Shown in pieces: positions 1 to 9,590 of a DNA stretch of 64,000 nt (position 1 is its first letter; each line of letters starts with the position of its first letter). Made by a program: the position numbers and the translations under genes. Where the stretch lies: the NCBI GenBank assembly GCA_900088475.1, contig FLMG01001956.1:1-64000 (forward strand), written 5' to 3'. Below the pieces are notes generated by a model that was not told where the DNA came from, did not search any database, and saw only the letters and a program-made list of their open reading frames with translations. This DNA is from Hyphochytrium catenoides (Eukaryota; Sar; Hyphochytriomycetes; Hyphochytriales; Hyphochytriaceae).

Positions 1-958
1 CAAAAATAGCTCAAAATAGCCCAATGTATGGTCGTTTGAAAGACCATGAAATGTCGTTGTTCATCAATGACCACATATTTGGAAGTCATTGAAAGCAATT
101 TCTGTGATCCACTGCTCCCGTGGCGGTGAGGGACTCTTATGAATCGTCTCCGTCCCGCATGGAACAGGCTATCGCAGGAAGCGGCTGAGGGCCATCAAGC
201 CTTCAAGAAGACCCTGTAGTAGCTCCTATTTCCTAGTAGACGGACCTCACCTTACCTTATCTGTGTCTTTGAATCTTCACATTGATGTCTTCAAATCTTC
301 AATAATCAGCATAGTTCTACAACTTCCACCCACAATAAGGCCTTCATACAAAACTTCAACTTCCGACATCTATGCAACTAGAAGAGTTTCTGGCGGGGCT
401 GGTCGTTACCGGCCATCTGTGCTAGGCATTCAGAAGATAACTATTCTTTGATTACTGGCCATAGTGTGGTTCCTGTCAAAGGTGCCTCTGCTCTCTTCTT
501 CCAAACTCCATCAAAACAAAGCGCCAGAGCGCCAGACCATCTTCCCTTCGACAGCTCAACCTCTCCAGCACATACCTTCTCTTTTGGAGCTGCCTGCTGT
601 CGCCCTGTGAAAAGGGAAGGCGGATTGCACTTGGGAGCTCCGCGTGGTCAGTAGAAGCAGCTTGCCACGAGTCCACCTAAAAGCCCATAACTCCAGGTCT
701 GGACACCTTGCCATTCCCTTGTCCTGGGCAGAGGTGATTAGACTGCCGTAACCCTATCACTGGTTATTTCAACCAACTAACCTTGTCGATCGTGGCAAGT
801 GAAAATTAGTGTTGAGTGGACACAGATCAAACGTTTCAATCCTTGGACGCTCCCCGGAGCTTATTGTACAACCATCTTGGTGTTCTCTGCAGCTGTCGCA
901 ATTCTAATGCGAAGTTAGTTCTTCTTATTTGCCATCGGGCGTAACATATAACCCAAGG
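1..958. other. No convincing gene; upstream region of the Sds3 gene
   Basis: Only short overlapping ORFs of fewer than 70 codons are present on either strand, and none resembles a known protein or joins to a neighbour by good splice sites. The last few hundred bases are presumably the promoter and 5' UTR of the gene starting at 959. No clear TATA box or repeat was seen. Confidence 0.5.
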
Positions 959-2303
959 ATGGATAGATGTGAGTCACCTTGGTGACGAGTATCACGCCCG
1001 GTATTGAGCAGCAATAACTTACCTTATGTTGTAGCTGTTCGAAAAAGGAAGCGCGCTGAAAACCCCGCAGAGGACTCCAGGTCTTCTCCAACTCCAGGGG
1101 ACATGAAGGATGGGGAGTTCGAAAAGGAACGGAAGGAAGAGAAGGCTGTAACGAGTCCTACAAAGAACCCCAGTGAGAACACAAAGTATGACAAAGAAAT
1201 AGCAGATTTACAGAGACTCGCCAACGATGTACAAGAAGGTATGGCTCCATTCGACCGTCAAGACAGTTCACCTGACATTCTAGTGACCGCTAGGCTCACA
1301 TGCGGAAGTCCTCAAAGATCTGGAAACTCATGAGAAGATCAAAGAGAAGATGCTTACAGCTGCTCAAGCGTGGAAGGAACTCCAAACTGAAAATGTGAAG
1401 GCTCTTTACCAGTTCGAGCTCCAGGCAGCCGATCACATTTACCGCGTATGTTAGCTACTTGGAAGCGCTTATCAACACAGCCTGACACTTATATTTAGGC
1501 TACCAAAGACTTCCTGAAGACCGATATGACAAACAAAGCTTTGTCTCGCATAGAAGAGCTTCAAGCCCAGCTGCAATGCCCAAAGGGTACGTTCGAACTG
1601 ATGTAGGCTTGTTTTGCATAATTGGATTTCTTACCTCATTGGACATAACCTGTTGAAGTCGACACAGTCATCAAGAACATCCAAGAATGTTCTCGGAAGA
1701 AGGACGGCGAGGTGGACCGCAGTCTGGAGAAGCAGTTGAAGACTATGTACAATGAAATTATGAGGCGTCGACAGGAGGTGTTGCAGCCGCGGCTAGTGAA
1801 AAATGTTCTGAACTTGGACGAGGTCACCAAGGACCTACTAGAAATACATCGAAGTTGGGTTAAGGCGACAAATAGTTTGGAAGGTACGGGCTCCCTCCCG
1901 ATGAAAAAGAATTTTGCAGCAAGAAGCTATAGGGCCAAGGTTTGCTGATGAGCTCACGTTTCCCCGTGTAGGGATAGCACGACAGAAAATTTATATATCC
2001 AAATCTACCCTATACGTTGATAAGGTGCAGTACGTTCCGGGTGATGAAGTTCTGGTCTCCTCGAAGCTCTCCGGGGAAGATTTTCTCGGAGAAATAACGT
2101 CTATAAAAGATACTGAGGTATGACCAGCATTTTCTTCAGCGTACCTCACCTTGGCTGACTACCGATCCGTCAATTTTCCAACACAGCTCAGTCTTACTCT
2201 CTTGGATGGAAGCCGGAGTAGAGTTACTCTACAGTATCTTCAGACCGGTCGGTGTACCATCTCACATTACTCTGACAGCACGAGCTCCTCCGATAGCGAA
2301 TAA
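959..2303 (+). CDS. SDS3: Sds3/SUDS3-like subunit of the Sin3 histone deacetylase co-repressor
   Basis: Seven exons (959-968, 1035-1238, 1294-1445, 1499-1586, 1659-1883, 1924-2117, 2187-2303) join in phase to give 329 aa. The N-terminus is basic and disordered. A long helical Sds3-type segment follows, with 'KEIADLQRLANDVQEG' and 'HIYRATKDFLKTDM', which in this family forms the coiled coil that dimerises and binds Sin3. The C-terminal 70 residues ('YVPGDEVLVSSKLSGE', then 'LLDGSRSRVTLQYLQTG') line up with the capped-Tudor end of human SUDS3. The product should act in the nucleus as a scaffold for Sin3-HDAC complexes. Introns are 40-72 nt; the 10-nt first coding exon rests on a strong gtgagt donor and a tgtag acceptor and is the least certain part. 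Family assignment is from remembered similarity, not a search. Confidence 0.82.
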
Positions 2304-2883
2304 GTCCTTTGCGTTGCTCTTCACTGTACATTGTGGGACATAAGAATCCAGATCAATCCCAGCGAGTATTGTCCATGTCATATCTTGCCACGAGGTTGCA
2401 CTGCTGACGTTTTAGCTCTACCGAGTTGTGGGTTATTCGCAGGCTTGCCTCCGTATCCCAAACGCTCTCCATCGCCATCTGGCCTGTTCTACATCCAGCA
2501 CTGATACCCAACGGCGTGCAGGGGTGGCAGGACCCCACAGTGGCATCAGCAGTTGACTTCGAATTACGATGACCGCCGCCACGTAAAACACCAGACACTG
2601 GGCAATGTCCACAACATCGCGGCAGGCGTTAATACTTGAAAAGCGCTTTTATTCTTTGCTGCCATTTTCATGATGTCCTCTCTCTAGCCGAAGAACCCCA
2701 AGTAGAGGTCCTAGCCTTGACATCATTATCTTACCGTGCAAGAGCAAAATCCAAACTCGATACTAAGGGGATCTCGCGGCTGTCCAGCTTCCATAGTTTC
2801 CGTAGCTGATGTTTCTTACGCTAATCAAGGAATCTGAAGAGGTCGGGCCAGTGATGTCACGCCGTGTGACTTGTTTCCATACC
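2304..2883. other. Intergenic, convergent 3' ends
   Basis: This lies between the stop of the Sds3 gene and the apparent stop of a minus-strand gene. It holds one unsupported 81-codon ORF on the minus strand (2353-2598). It presumably contains the two 3' UTRs. Confidence 0.4.
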
Positions 2884-3600
2884 TCAACGACTTGGAGTGC
2901 TGTGACGCTCCTGGCTTCGCTGGCGCTGATATCGTGCCGCCTCTTTTTCAATAAGTTTCTCTTTCCTAAGGCGTTCGTTCCTCTTGGCCCTCTCGCTTGC
3001 TCGTCCAATCTTATGTTTATGGGAGAAGAAGTGCAGCTCCACTCTCATTTATGCTCATACAGAGCTTCTGCCTTCTTTCCCAGCATCGTCGTCGCGTTCT
3101 TCGTTAGCGTACTCGTCACAGACCAAATAACCGACTATTAGCGGGAGGCTCTGAAGCCTTCCATACTCTCTTCGAGGTATATCTCCTTGTCTTCTAGCGA
3201 GACTCCGACTAGACAGCCCAACTCTTTGGGTGCTGAGATTGCAGGTGATGCTGGTCCTGGCTCTTTCAAAGAACTCTTAGAAAAGTGAACATAGAGCTGA
3301 ACTACGTTATTGTGTTACTTTGCAGGAGAAGGCTTCGTACTGTCTGCGGAGAACTAGAGGAGAAGAGGATCGGCGCTAGCAGTCACGCTCTTCTCTTCTC
3401 CTCGCCTAAGAGATTGCAAAAGGGGCATCCCACTATCAGGACCGCGGCATAGCTTCAACTCTGGGTGATCTTCATCCGGACCCAGCAGCTCTTCCGGAGA
3501 ATCCTGTATAAAGGAGGGAGGGCTGGTCGCTTTTTCTACCTCCTGTTGGCGGGTGGAGGTGGAAGGGGAGGAAGAATCATCCACTTGGAGCACCACGGCA
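2884..3600 (-). CDS. Unrecognised minus-strand gene, basic C-terminus, acidic middle (partial model)
   Basis: Several protein-like stretches follow one another on the minus strand. An acidic/Pro-rich exon around 3585-3400 contains 'SPPSFIQDSPEELLGPDED'. Another at about 3275-3167 contains 'PKELGCLVGVSLEDKE'. A third, 3134-3061, reads 'GYLVCDEYANEERDDDAG'. A last basic helical exon, 3036-2884, contains 'ERAKRNERLRKEKLIEKEA' and ends in TGA. Joining the last three needs introns of 32 nt (3135-3166) and 24 nt (3037-3060), both GT-AG and in phase. The 5' end runs toward the trinucleotide repeat and could not be resolved, nor could the join between the first two segments. I do not recognise the family. 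A charged, disordered nuclear protein would fit the composition, but that is a guess. Confidence 0.4.
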
Positions 3601-3654
3601 GCTGCGACTAGATAAGGTTGACAACAGGCAAACGAGGAGGCAGACCGGTAGCGA

Positions 3655-4075
3655 AAGCAGGCGGCGGCAGCAGCAGCAGGAGGAGCAGCAAGAGGAGCAG
3701 CAGCAGGAGCAGCAGAAGCAGAAGCAGCACGGAGCAGCAGGAGCAGCAGCGACAAATGCAGGAGGAGGAGCAGCAGCGGCAGCAGGAGGAGCAGCGGCGG
3801 CAGCAGCAGCAGCAGGAGGAGCAGCAGCAGTAGCAGGAGCAGCAGAAGCAGCAGGAGCAGCAGCAGCAGCAGCGACAAATGCAAGAGGAGGAGCAGGAGC
3901 AGCAGAAGCAGCAGGAGCAGCAGCAGCAGCAGCGACAAATGCAGGAGGAGGAGCAGCAGCGACAGCAGCAGCAGGAGCAGCAGGAGCAGCAGCGGCAGCA
4001 GCAGCAGGAGCAGCAGGAGCAGCAGGAGCAGCAGCGGCAGGAAGAGGAGCGGCCCCAGGAGCAGAAGCAAGTACA
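3655..4075. repeat. CAG/GAG-rich repeat with 60-nt periodicity
   Basis: About 420 bases are built from CAG, GAG, CGG and AAG triplets. A 60-nt unit containing 'gcgacaaatgcagga' recurs near 3755, 3875 and 3935, so the period keeps frame. On the plus strand it reads as Gln/Glu/Arg-rich protein in two ORFs (3618-3833 and 3879-4079) in one frame, separated by a TAG at 3831-3833. On the minus strand the open frame is poly-Leu. Either a low-complexity coding segment, a decayed one, or a non-coding microsatellite is possible. Confidence 0.85.
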
Positions 4076-4080
4076 CTAAG

Positions 4081-5809
4081 TAGTACCTATAGTACTTGGA
4101 GGACAATACCTACTTACAATCCGTTCGTAAGTTCTGCTGGCCAGCCCCAGCAGGCACATAGCTGTTGACAATTCAAAATTTCATACTACTACGCCCCATA
4201 GCCTCGTCTTCATAAAGAGGCACCTCAACGTACTATTTTCGCTTGTTGTGCCAAGTTTGACAAATGAAGCCAACTTCTACATCTACGCCCACCCACCCCC
4301 TACCTAGACTACATTGGGCATTATCTATGAGGATGAATGGTAATTCTCGAGACCATTCTAGCGGAAATCACCCCGACTGTGCGTTCATACCGAAGAAAAG
4401 CCCCAGCTTTGGGGTGTTCTTAGGCAGCTTCTAGACGATTTGAGGCCCCATCGACTCCGGGCCAAAGCTACCCCGTGCCGTTCCATCACACAGCAGCTGC
4501 ATCATGAAATGCAACTCAAGTCTTCCACCCATCCTTCAGAAGGCGTTTGTGAAGGTATGTATTCTGATGATTGGGCTCCAATCCTGTATCAAAGTTCGTG
4601 GGAAGTACCAACGAAAGCCCACTTTCCCACGGTTCCTGCCCAGAATAGTTCAACCCAAGAACCGCAGGAATGTAAACTATGGCTTTCTAGAGCCCTTCCC
4701 CAGACTCCCTTTTGTGCCCACCGCTCATCCCACCCGCGTTCTCAGCTTCCAAAGTCCCTAGGATCTAAGGATACAAAGTCCCTGCCCATCCGCCCCAAAT
4801 CGAGCTCAGCTTCATTTTGTACTCTTGACCGCCGCCGCTCACTTCCTCCCTCTCTCCTCTCCCTCCCTTCTCTTCCTTGTCTTCCTTTCGCCGCCAATTC
4901 ATCTCTGTCTTTGCCTGTCTTCTGTCTCTGTCTCTCCCACACTAGTGGAGCGACTTTCCCCTCTCTCCGCGCCTTACTTGGCAGCTCTTTGAAGCAGCTC
5001 GCTTACCGGGGCTCGTCCACAGCTCGACCACCACAGAACGAGAGAAAATTGAAATACTCAGAGAGCTCCATCATCGGCTTTGAGGGCCCCTATTGAAGAT
5101 AAGAAGACCAAAGCATTTGGAGAAAGTTTGGCTTGAGTAGGGAGGAGAAGGGCCTCGTTGTTTGGGAAGAAGTTGTGGGCGTGTGTCACTTCAAATAGCG
5201 TTGGCGCAGTCGAGTTGTGCCCCTGTTTCCCTTAGAACCTACCGGGTAATCAGGTTGCTTGTTGGTAGGCCCACTGTAGCATCACTTGGTGGTTCTGAGG
5301 TGCTAAGCGTTGGCAGTCGTCCTACAAGGTAACCTATAGTGGGTATGGTGGAGTATCCTTGACGTGTGCTCTAATCATTGCATTTCTTTCCTTTCTCTAC
5401 CGATTCCAGGGAGGTCACACGACACGTATAGGTTCTTTTGGTCCTTTGTGTCACTGTGTCACTTGGTAGTCCTTGGGCGGGTTCCGGATCAACATACGGG
5501 CTATATAAACTTGCATCTTGGGAATGGTTTCCGGCGAGCTCTGCTATGGCATTCACTGATTCTTGTCAGGAAAGGGCTCACGTGAATCACTCTTGCTCGC
5601 CTTGGCAGGTGTGGCCTTTCGCAGGGAAAGAGAAGCCAGTAGTTATTGGCATGACTTGTAGCCTGCTTTCTTCCTTCTAGCCTCACAAGCTGCTTCAGCG
5701 CTTAGCTAGCAGTGAGGCAGGCGAGAGCGTAAATTACCTTGTAGCCAAATAGGGCAAGGCCATCCATCGCCCCAATAGTTACGAAGCAGTAAAATAGGTT
5801 GTGAGAACA
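4081..5809. other. Upstream region and probable 5' UTR of the KIX coactivator gene
   Basis: No gene was recognised. A 218-codon plus-strand ORF (4440-5096) is rich in Ser, Pro and Leu and runs through a pyrimidine tract (about 4840-4945), which suggests chance openness. The rest contains short ORFs only. Possible 5' UTR exons of the gene starting at 5810 cannot be told from sequence. Confidence 0.45.
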
Positions 5810-8566
5810 ATGGACGACTGGAAGGATATGGACCTTCTGGGCAATGACTTCAACCTGGACGGGTTAGGTAATGACCCTGTTCTGAACAGTTTGAACTTTA
5901 GCTTCAACGCGCCAGCAGGAGGTCAGGCACCATTGCCAGTCGGGACGCCGACATCCCTAGAGCGATCAATTGGCGTCATAGGGCTCCCAGAAATGGATGA
6001 GAACGAGAAGGACTTGATAGCACCAGAGAACAAGCCTGGCCAGCAGCCTGATCTACATCAGCTAAGTAACCCGATCGCACAGAACGACCCACAACGCCAA
6101 CAAGAGAACAATAGCTCGGGACAGTCATCCACGCAGGACAGTGACAACCAGCAACAGCAGCGAAACTCTCAGGAGCGCAAACAGAATGAACAATCTGTAG
6201 GAAGTGGTGTGTTCACGGGCCAGGGAGGCTCCCAGCAACAAAGCCCTGCTCAGGAAAGCCAAGACAAGAAAGGCGACGTGAGTCAGGAGATTGAGGCTTT
6301 AGGGAATGCCAGTAACTCCAATGCAGCTTCCTTTGGGCTTAGCTCTTCTGTGGATATTTTTGCAAGTGGCGGATCCAATCCCCAGAGCAGCTCGAGCACG
6401 ACAAACTCATCATTTTCCTCGTCCGCACGGCCGCATCTTCAGCAGCAGTCATCTTCAACTTCAGCCCCAATGACCTCTTCTGGTGGTATAGATGACCCCA
6501 ACTCCCTTGGTGGTTTATACAACAACATTTTCGGGGTATCACCATCGCCGACCAACTTTTTGCAGAGTCCAATGGGGGTTATGCCTGGAAATCCAGGTCT
6601 TTCCTTCTCTCCAACGGCGGCTACAGCGCCAGGGACAGGAGCTTCTGGAACCAACGACATATTCGGCAACCAGGTCAATCAATCTCCAATTCCTCCGCCC
6701 CCTGACATCTTTGGAGGCAATGCATCGTCACTAGGTCTGCAGCCTAACATGATGCTGGCCGGACTGCCGCAACAGCTTGTTAATATGCCACAGTTCGGCC
6801 TCACTAATCCACAGGTACCCTTTACTCAGTGCCCTGACCTACGTGGCATCTGCTAAATCTGCCGCCACCGTATTCTTTTGTGACTCTATTCCCTCCTCTC
6901 TTTGCCTCTTCACGGTATTGCTGCTCGCTCGTACAGTTCCCGTTTTGTCGTCGCCTGATTACCTTCCTCCTGTTTGCTGCAGCAGGCAGCCCTTCTTTAC
7001 AACCAAGTTGCTGCGGGAATGAGAGCTCCTGTAAGTAGTGCTGGCCAGTTCTCGGCCCAAGCAGGTGGCGTCGCGGTGCCCAGTAACATGACGGCTGCGC
7101 AATACCAAGCTTTTATTCAGCAACAGCGTGCCAGACAGGCTGCCCAAGTCCAAGCTAGACAAGGCCTCGCCAATCAACAGGCCATGGCAAAGCAGCTTCT
7201 TGCACAAGCCGCAGCCGCAGGGATAGGGCAGAACCCAGCTCTATTACGGGCCCACGCAGCGATGCAGTCTAAGGCAATGCAAGGCGGTCTAGGAATCAAC
7301 CCGCAGGGTGTCGCTCATGGGCTCACGCCTTCAGTCACTTGGCAAAGCGAGAATGACATAGTTTATAGAAGACAGATGATTGCAAAAATCGTCGCATTAC
7401 TTCAGAAGAGGAAGCCGGATGCTCCCCCCGACTGGGTTAAAAAACTACCTGACATAGCTAAACGTCTGGAAGACTCCTTGTATCGTACAGCGTCGTCTCT
7501 TGAAGAATATGTGGACTCTTCTACCTTGAAAAAGAGGCTTCAGGACCTTGCTATCAGAATGGGAGCTAGGGCGGCAGCTGCGAAACCGATGCCAGGAGCC
7601 GGCGGTGTGGGTCTTGGACCAAATCCTCTTGGGGTAGGGAACCCTGTCTCGGCAGCAGACTTAGCTTCACATCAGCAGTTGGCAGCAGCCGCAGGACTTT
7701 CACCTTCAATGAATCTTTTAGCTCAACAGCGATCTATGGGTCTCCCGGTTAGTGCAGGACAGCTTCAGGCTGCTGCGGCAGCGGGTCTGGGTGGTCCAAA
7801 CCCGCTGGCGGGCCTAACTCCTTTGCAGCAACAGCAACTGCAGCTCTACGCACAGCAAGGCTTGCTTCTTAACCAGGCTGGGGTACCACTTAATATGCAA
7901 CAGTTTCAACAGCAACAGGTCGCGCTTCATGCTAGAGCGCAAGCTCGAGCAGCTCAGGCTAGGGCACAACAGGTCCAGGCTCAGCAGCAGCAGGCGCAGG
8001 TGGCTGCTGCCCAAGCACAAGCAGCTCAAGCTCAGGCGCAAGCCCAGGCACAAGCGGTAGCGAGAGCTCAAGCTGCTGCCCGAGCTGGCCAGCAAGCTGG
8101 AATGGCTCCTGTTGGTTCGAACAGGTTACCAGCAGGGCAACAGCAACCATTAACAAGCCAACAGCAGGGACTGGGGACCAACTCCAATTCCATATCGACG
8201 TCACAGAATGGCATGGCTGCCACCAAAAGTACTCCGCCCACATCGACCACGACTTCCACCTCTCAGGCTGGCAAAGTAGCCTCGAAGGGGCAGAGAGGTG
8301 CCTCTCCGAACACAGGGGTTTCTAGTGCTGGCAAGACACCCCGACCTGGAAGTTCAGCGTCAAAGCCTACACCAAACTCCATCATGCTGGCAAACGCAGC
8401 CAAACGTACTGCCAGCAAGGCCAAAAGCCCTCGGAATGCTGCTAAGTCAGCTCCTTCAATACCTTCAACCAATGCCGGGGCTAGACCAGGAAAGAAAGCG
8501 AGGACAGATGGAGGAGGCTCGGTTGTTGGACAGAAGTCCTCGGCAGCTTCTGCTGCTGCGCAGTAG
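5810..8566 (+). CDS. Gln-rich coactivator with KIX domain, MED15-like
   Basis: Two exons, 5810-6814 and 6983-8566, join in phase 0 (CAG|gtaccc ... gctgcag) to give 862 aa. The ATG at 5810 is chosen because a TAG lies in frame 15 bases upstream. The N-terminus is acidic and hydrophobic ('MDDWKDMDLLGNDFNLDGLG'), like an activation or docking surface, and is followed by a long Ser/Asn/Gln-rich region. Residues about 450-530 form a KIX-type three-helix domain: 'IVYRRQMIAKIVALLQKRKP', then 'IAKRLEDSLYRTASSLEEY'. Gln/Ala repeats follow, then a basic Ser/Pro tail with 'GKKARTDGGG' near the end. KIX domains in MED15 and CBP/p300 bind activator helices. There is no acetyltransferase, bromo or TAZ domain, so Mediator tail subunit 15 is the likelier identity. 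A nuclear role in transcription is expected. Confidence 0.75.
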
Positions 8567-9590
8567 GTGGGAGGAGTAAGTCCAGAAGAGGATATATCTC
8601 GGTTATAATCCCCGCCTCCCTTCTTACCATCACCGTTAGAATTTTGTCTGGTAGTCGAATATCTATTCTTATGTACTGTCTGGATTGGATACAAGCTAGG
8701 GCGCCTGACAACCCTTCCAAGCACATCCTCTTCTCTCAGCTGTGTCGCGTCCCATCTTTTAGAGTAAAACCCGCCAGCTCTTGGAATCTAGTACGTGGAA
8801 GCCGTACCGGAGGATCCACTGCTCGTGCTGGAGCCGTGTGGGTAGACCAATAGAAGTGAAGGAGATGGGGCGGATAGATTGGCGAGCAGAGAATGGGCTT
8901 AATAGAGGGAGGAGATGGAGAGCAAACGAGGAGAAGAGGGCGTCGAGCCTTGACAATCAGGTTAGACTCACCCTCACCCTGTTTATAACGCAAAGCTCTG
9001 TTCTATTAGCAGGGTTAGGTCCCAAATAGCAAATTGTTAAGTGCAGTAAATGAAGCTTCACATCTGGACCTTTATCCAGAGGCGTCCTCCTAGGGATCGA
9101 CCTCACTAATGTTACTCATCTGGCCTTCCCCTACATTCCGCACGACGGCTGACTACGCAGTCCGCTCTGGCGTGTGCCAGCTAAACTGTGTCTCTTCTTG
9201 CTCATCGGGTATTTAAACCTTCTCCCTGACTTGCCACGTTAGAGTTGTTATTCATTAAGGAAGGTCATCCGAAAGCTTGTGCCCCAGCCACCATCTAGTG
9301 TTTAAACAGACCGATAGACGGACTAAGCTTGAAAATCTACCTATTGCTACCTCATCATGCGGTTAGGGAGACCGCCAAGGAGTAAGCGGGGTACTGGCCT
9401 CAAGCGGTGTCCGGCAGCGGTTGATTTCTACTGTTTCTCTGCATGTCCCGTCGCAGGCTGAGGAAGACAGAAGACCGACGAGGGCCCTAATTTGCGTTAC
9501 TGTTACTCTCAGCGCAGCCTCCTTCAATGTCATCTATTGCTCAATCTCGTCCGAGCTTGAGGATTCTGGGAACAGGTTGGCGATCGTACA
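8567..9590. other. Intergenic, convergent 3' regions
   Basis: The KIX gene (+) and the TPR gene (-) converge here. Only short ORFs are seen, and no splice-joined or conserved reading frame was found. Confidence 0.5.

Noticed and set aside
3354-4106. 250-codon minus-strand ORF, mostly poly-Leu
   Set aside because: The poly-Leu part is the complement of the CAG/GAG repeat. Only its last 80 codons look protein-like, and those are covered by the partial minus-strand gene.
4440-5096. 218-codon plus-strand ORF upstream of the KIX gene
   Set aside because: Low-complexity Ser/Pro/Leu composition through a pyrimidine tract, no domain and no splice partner; more likely 5' UTR or spacer.
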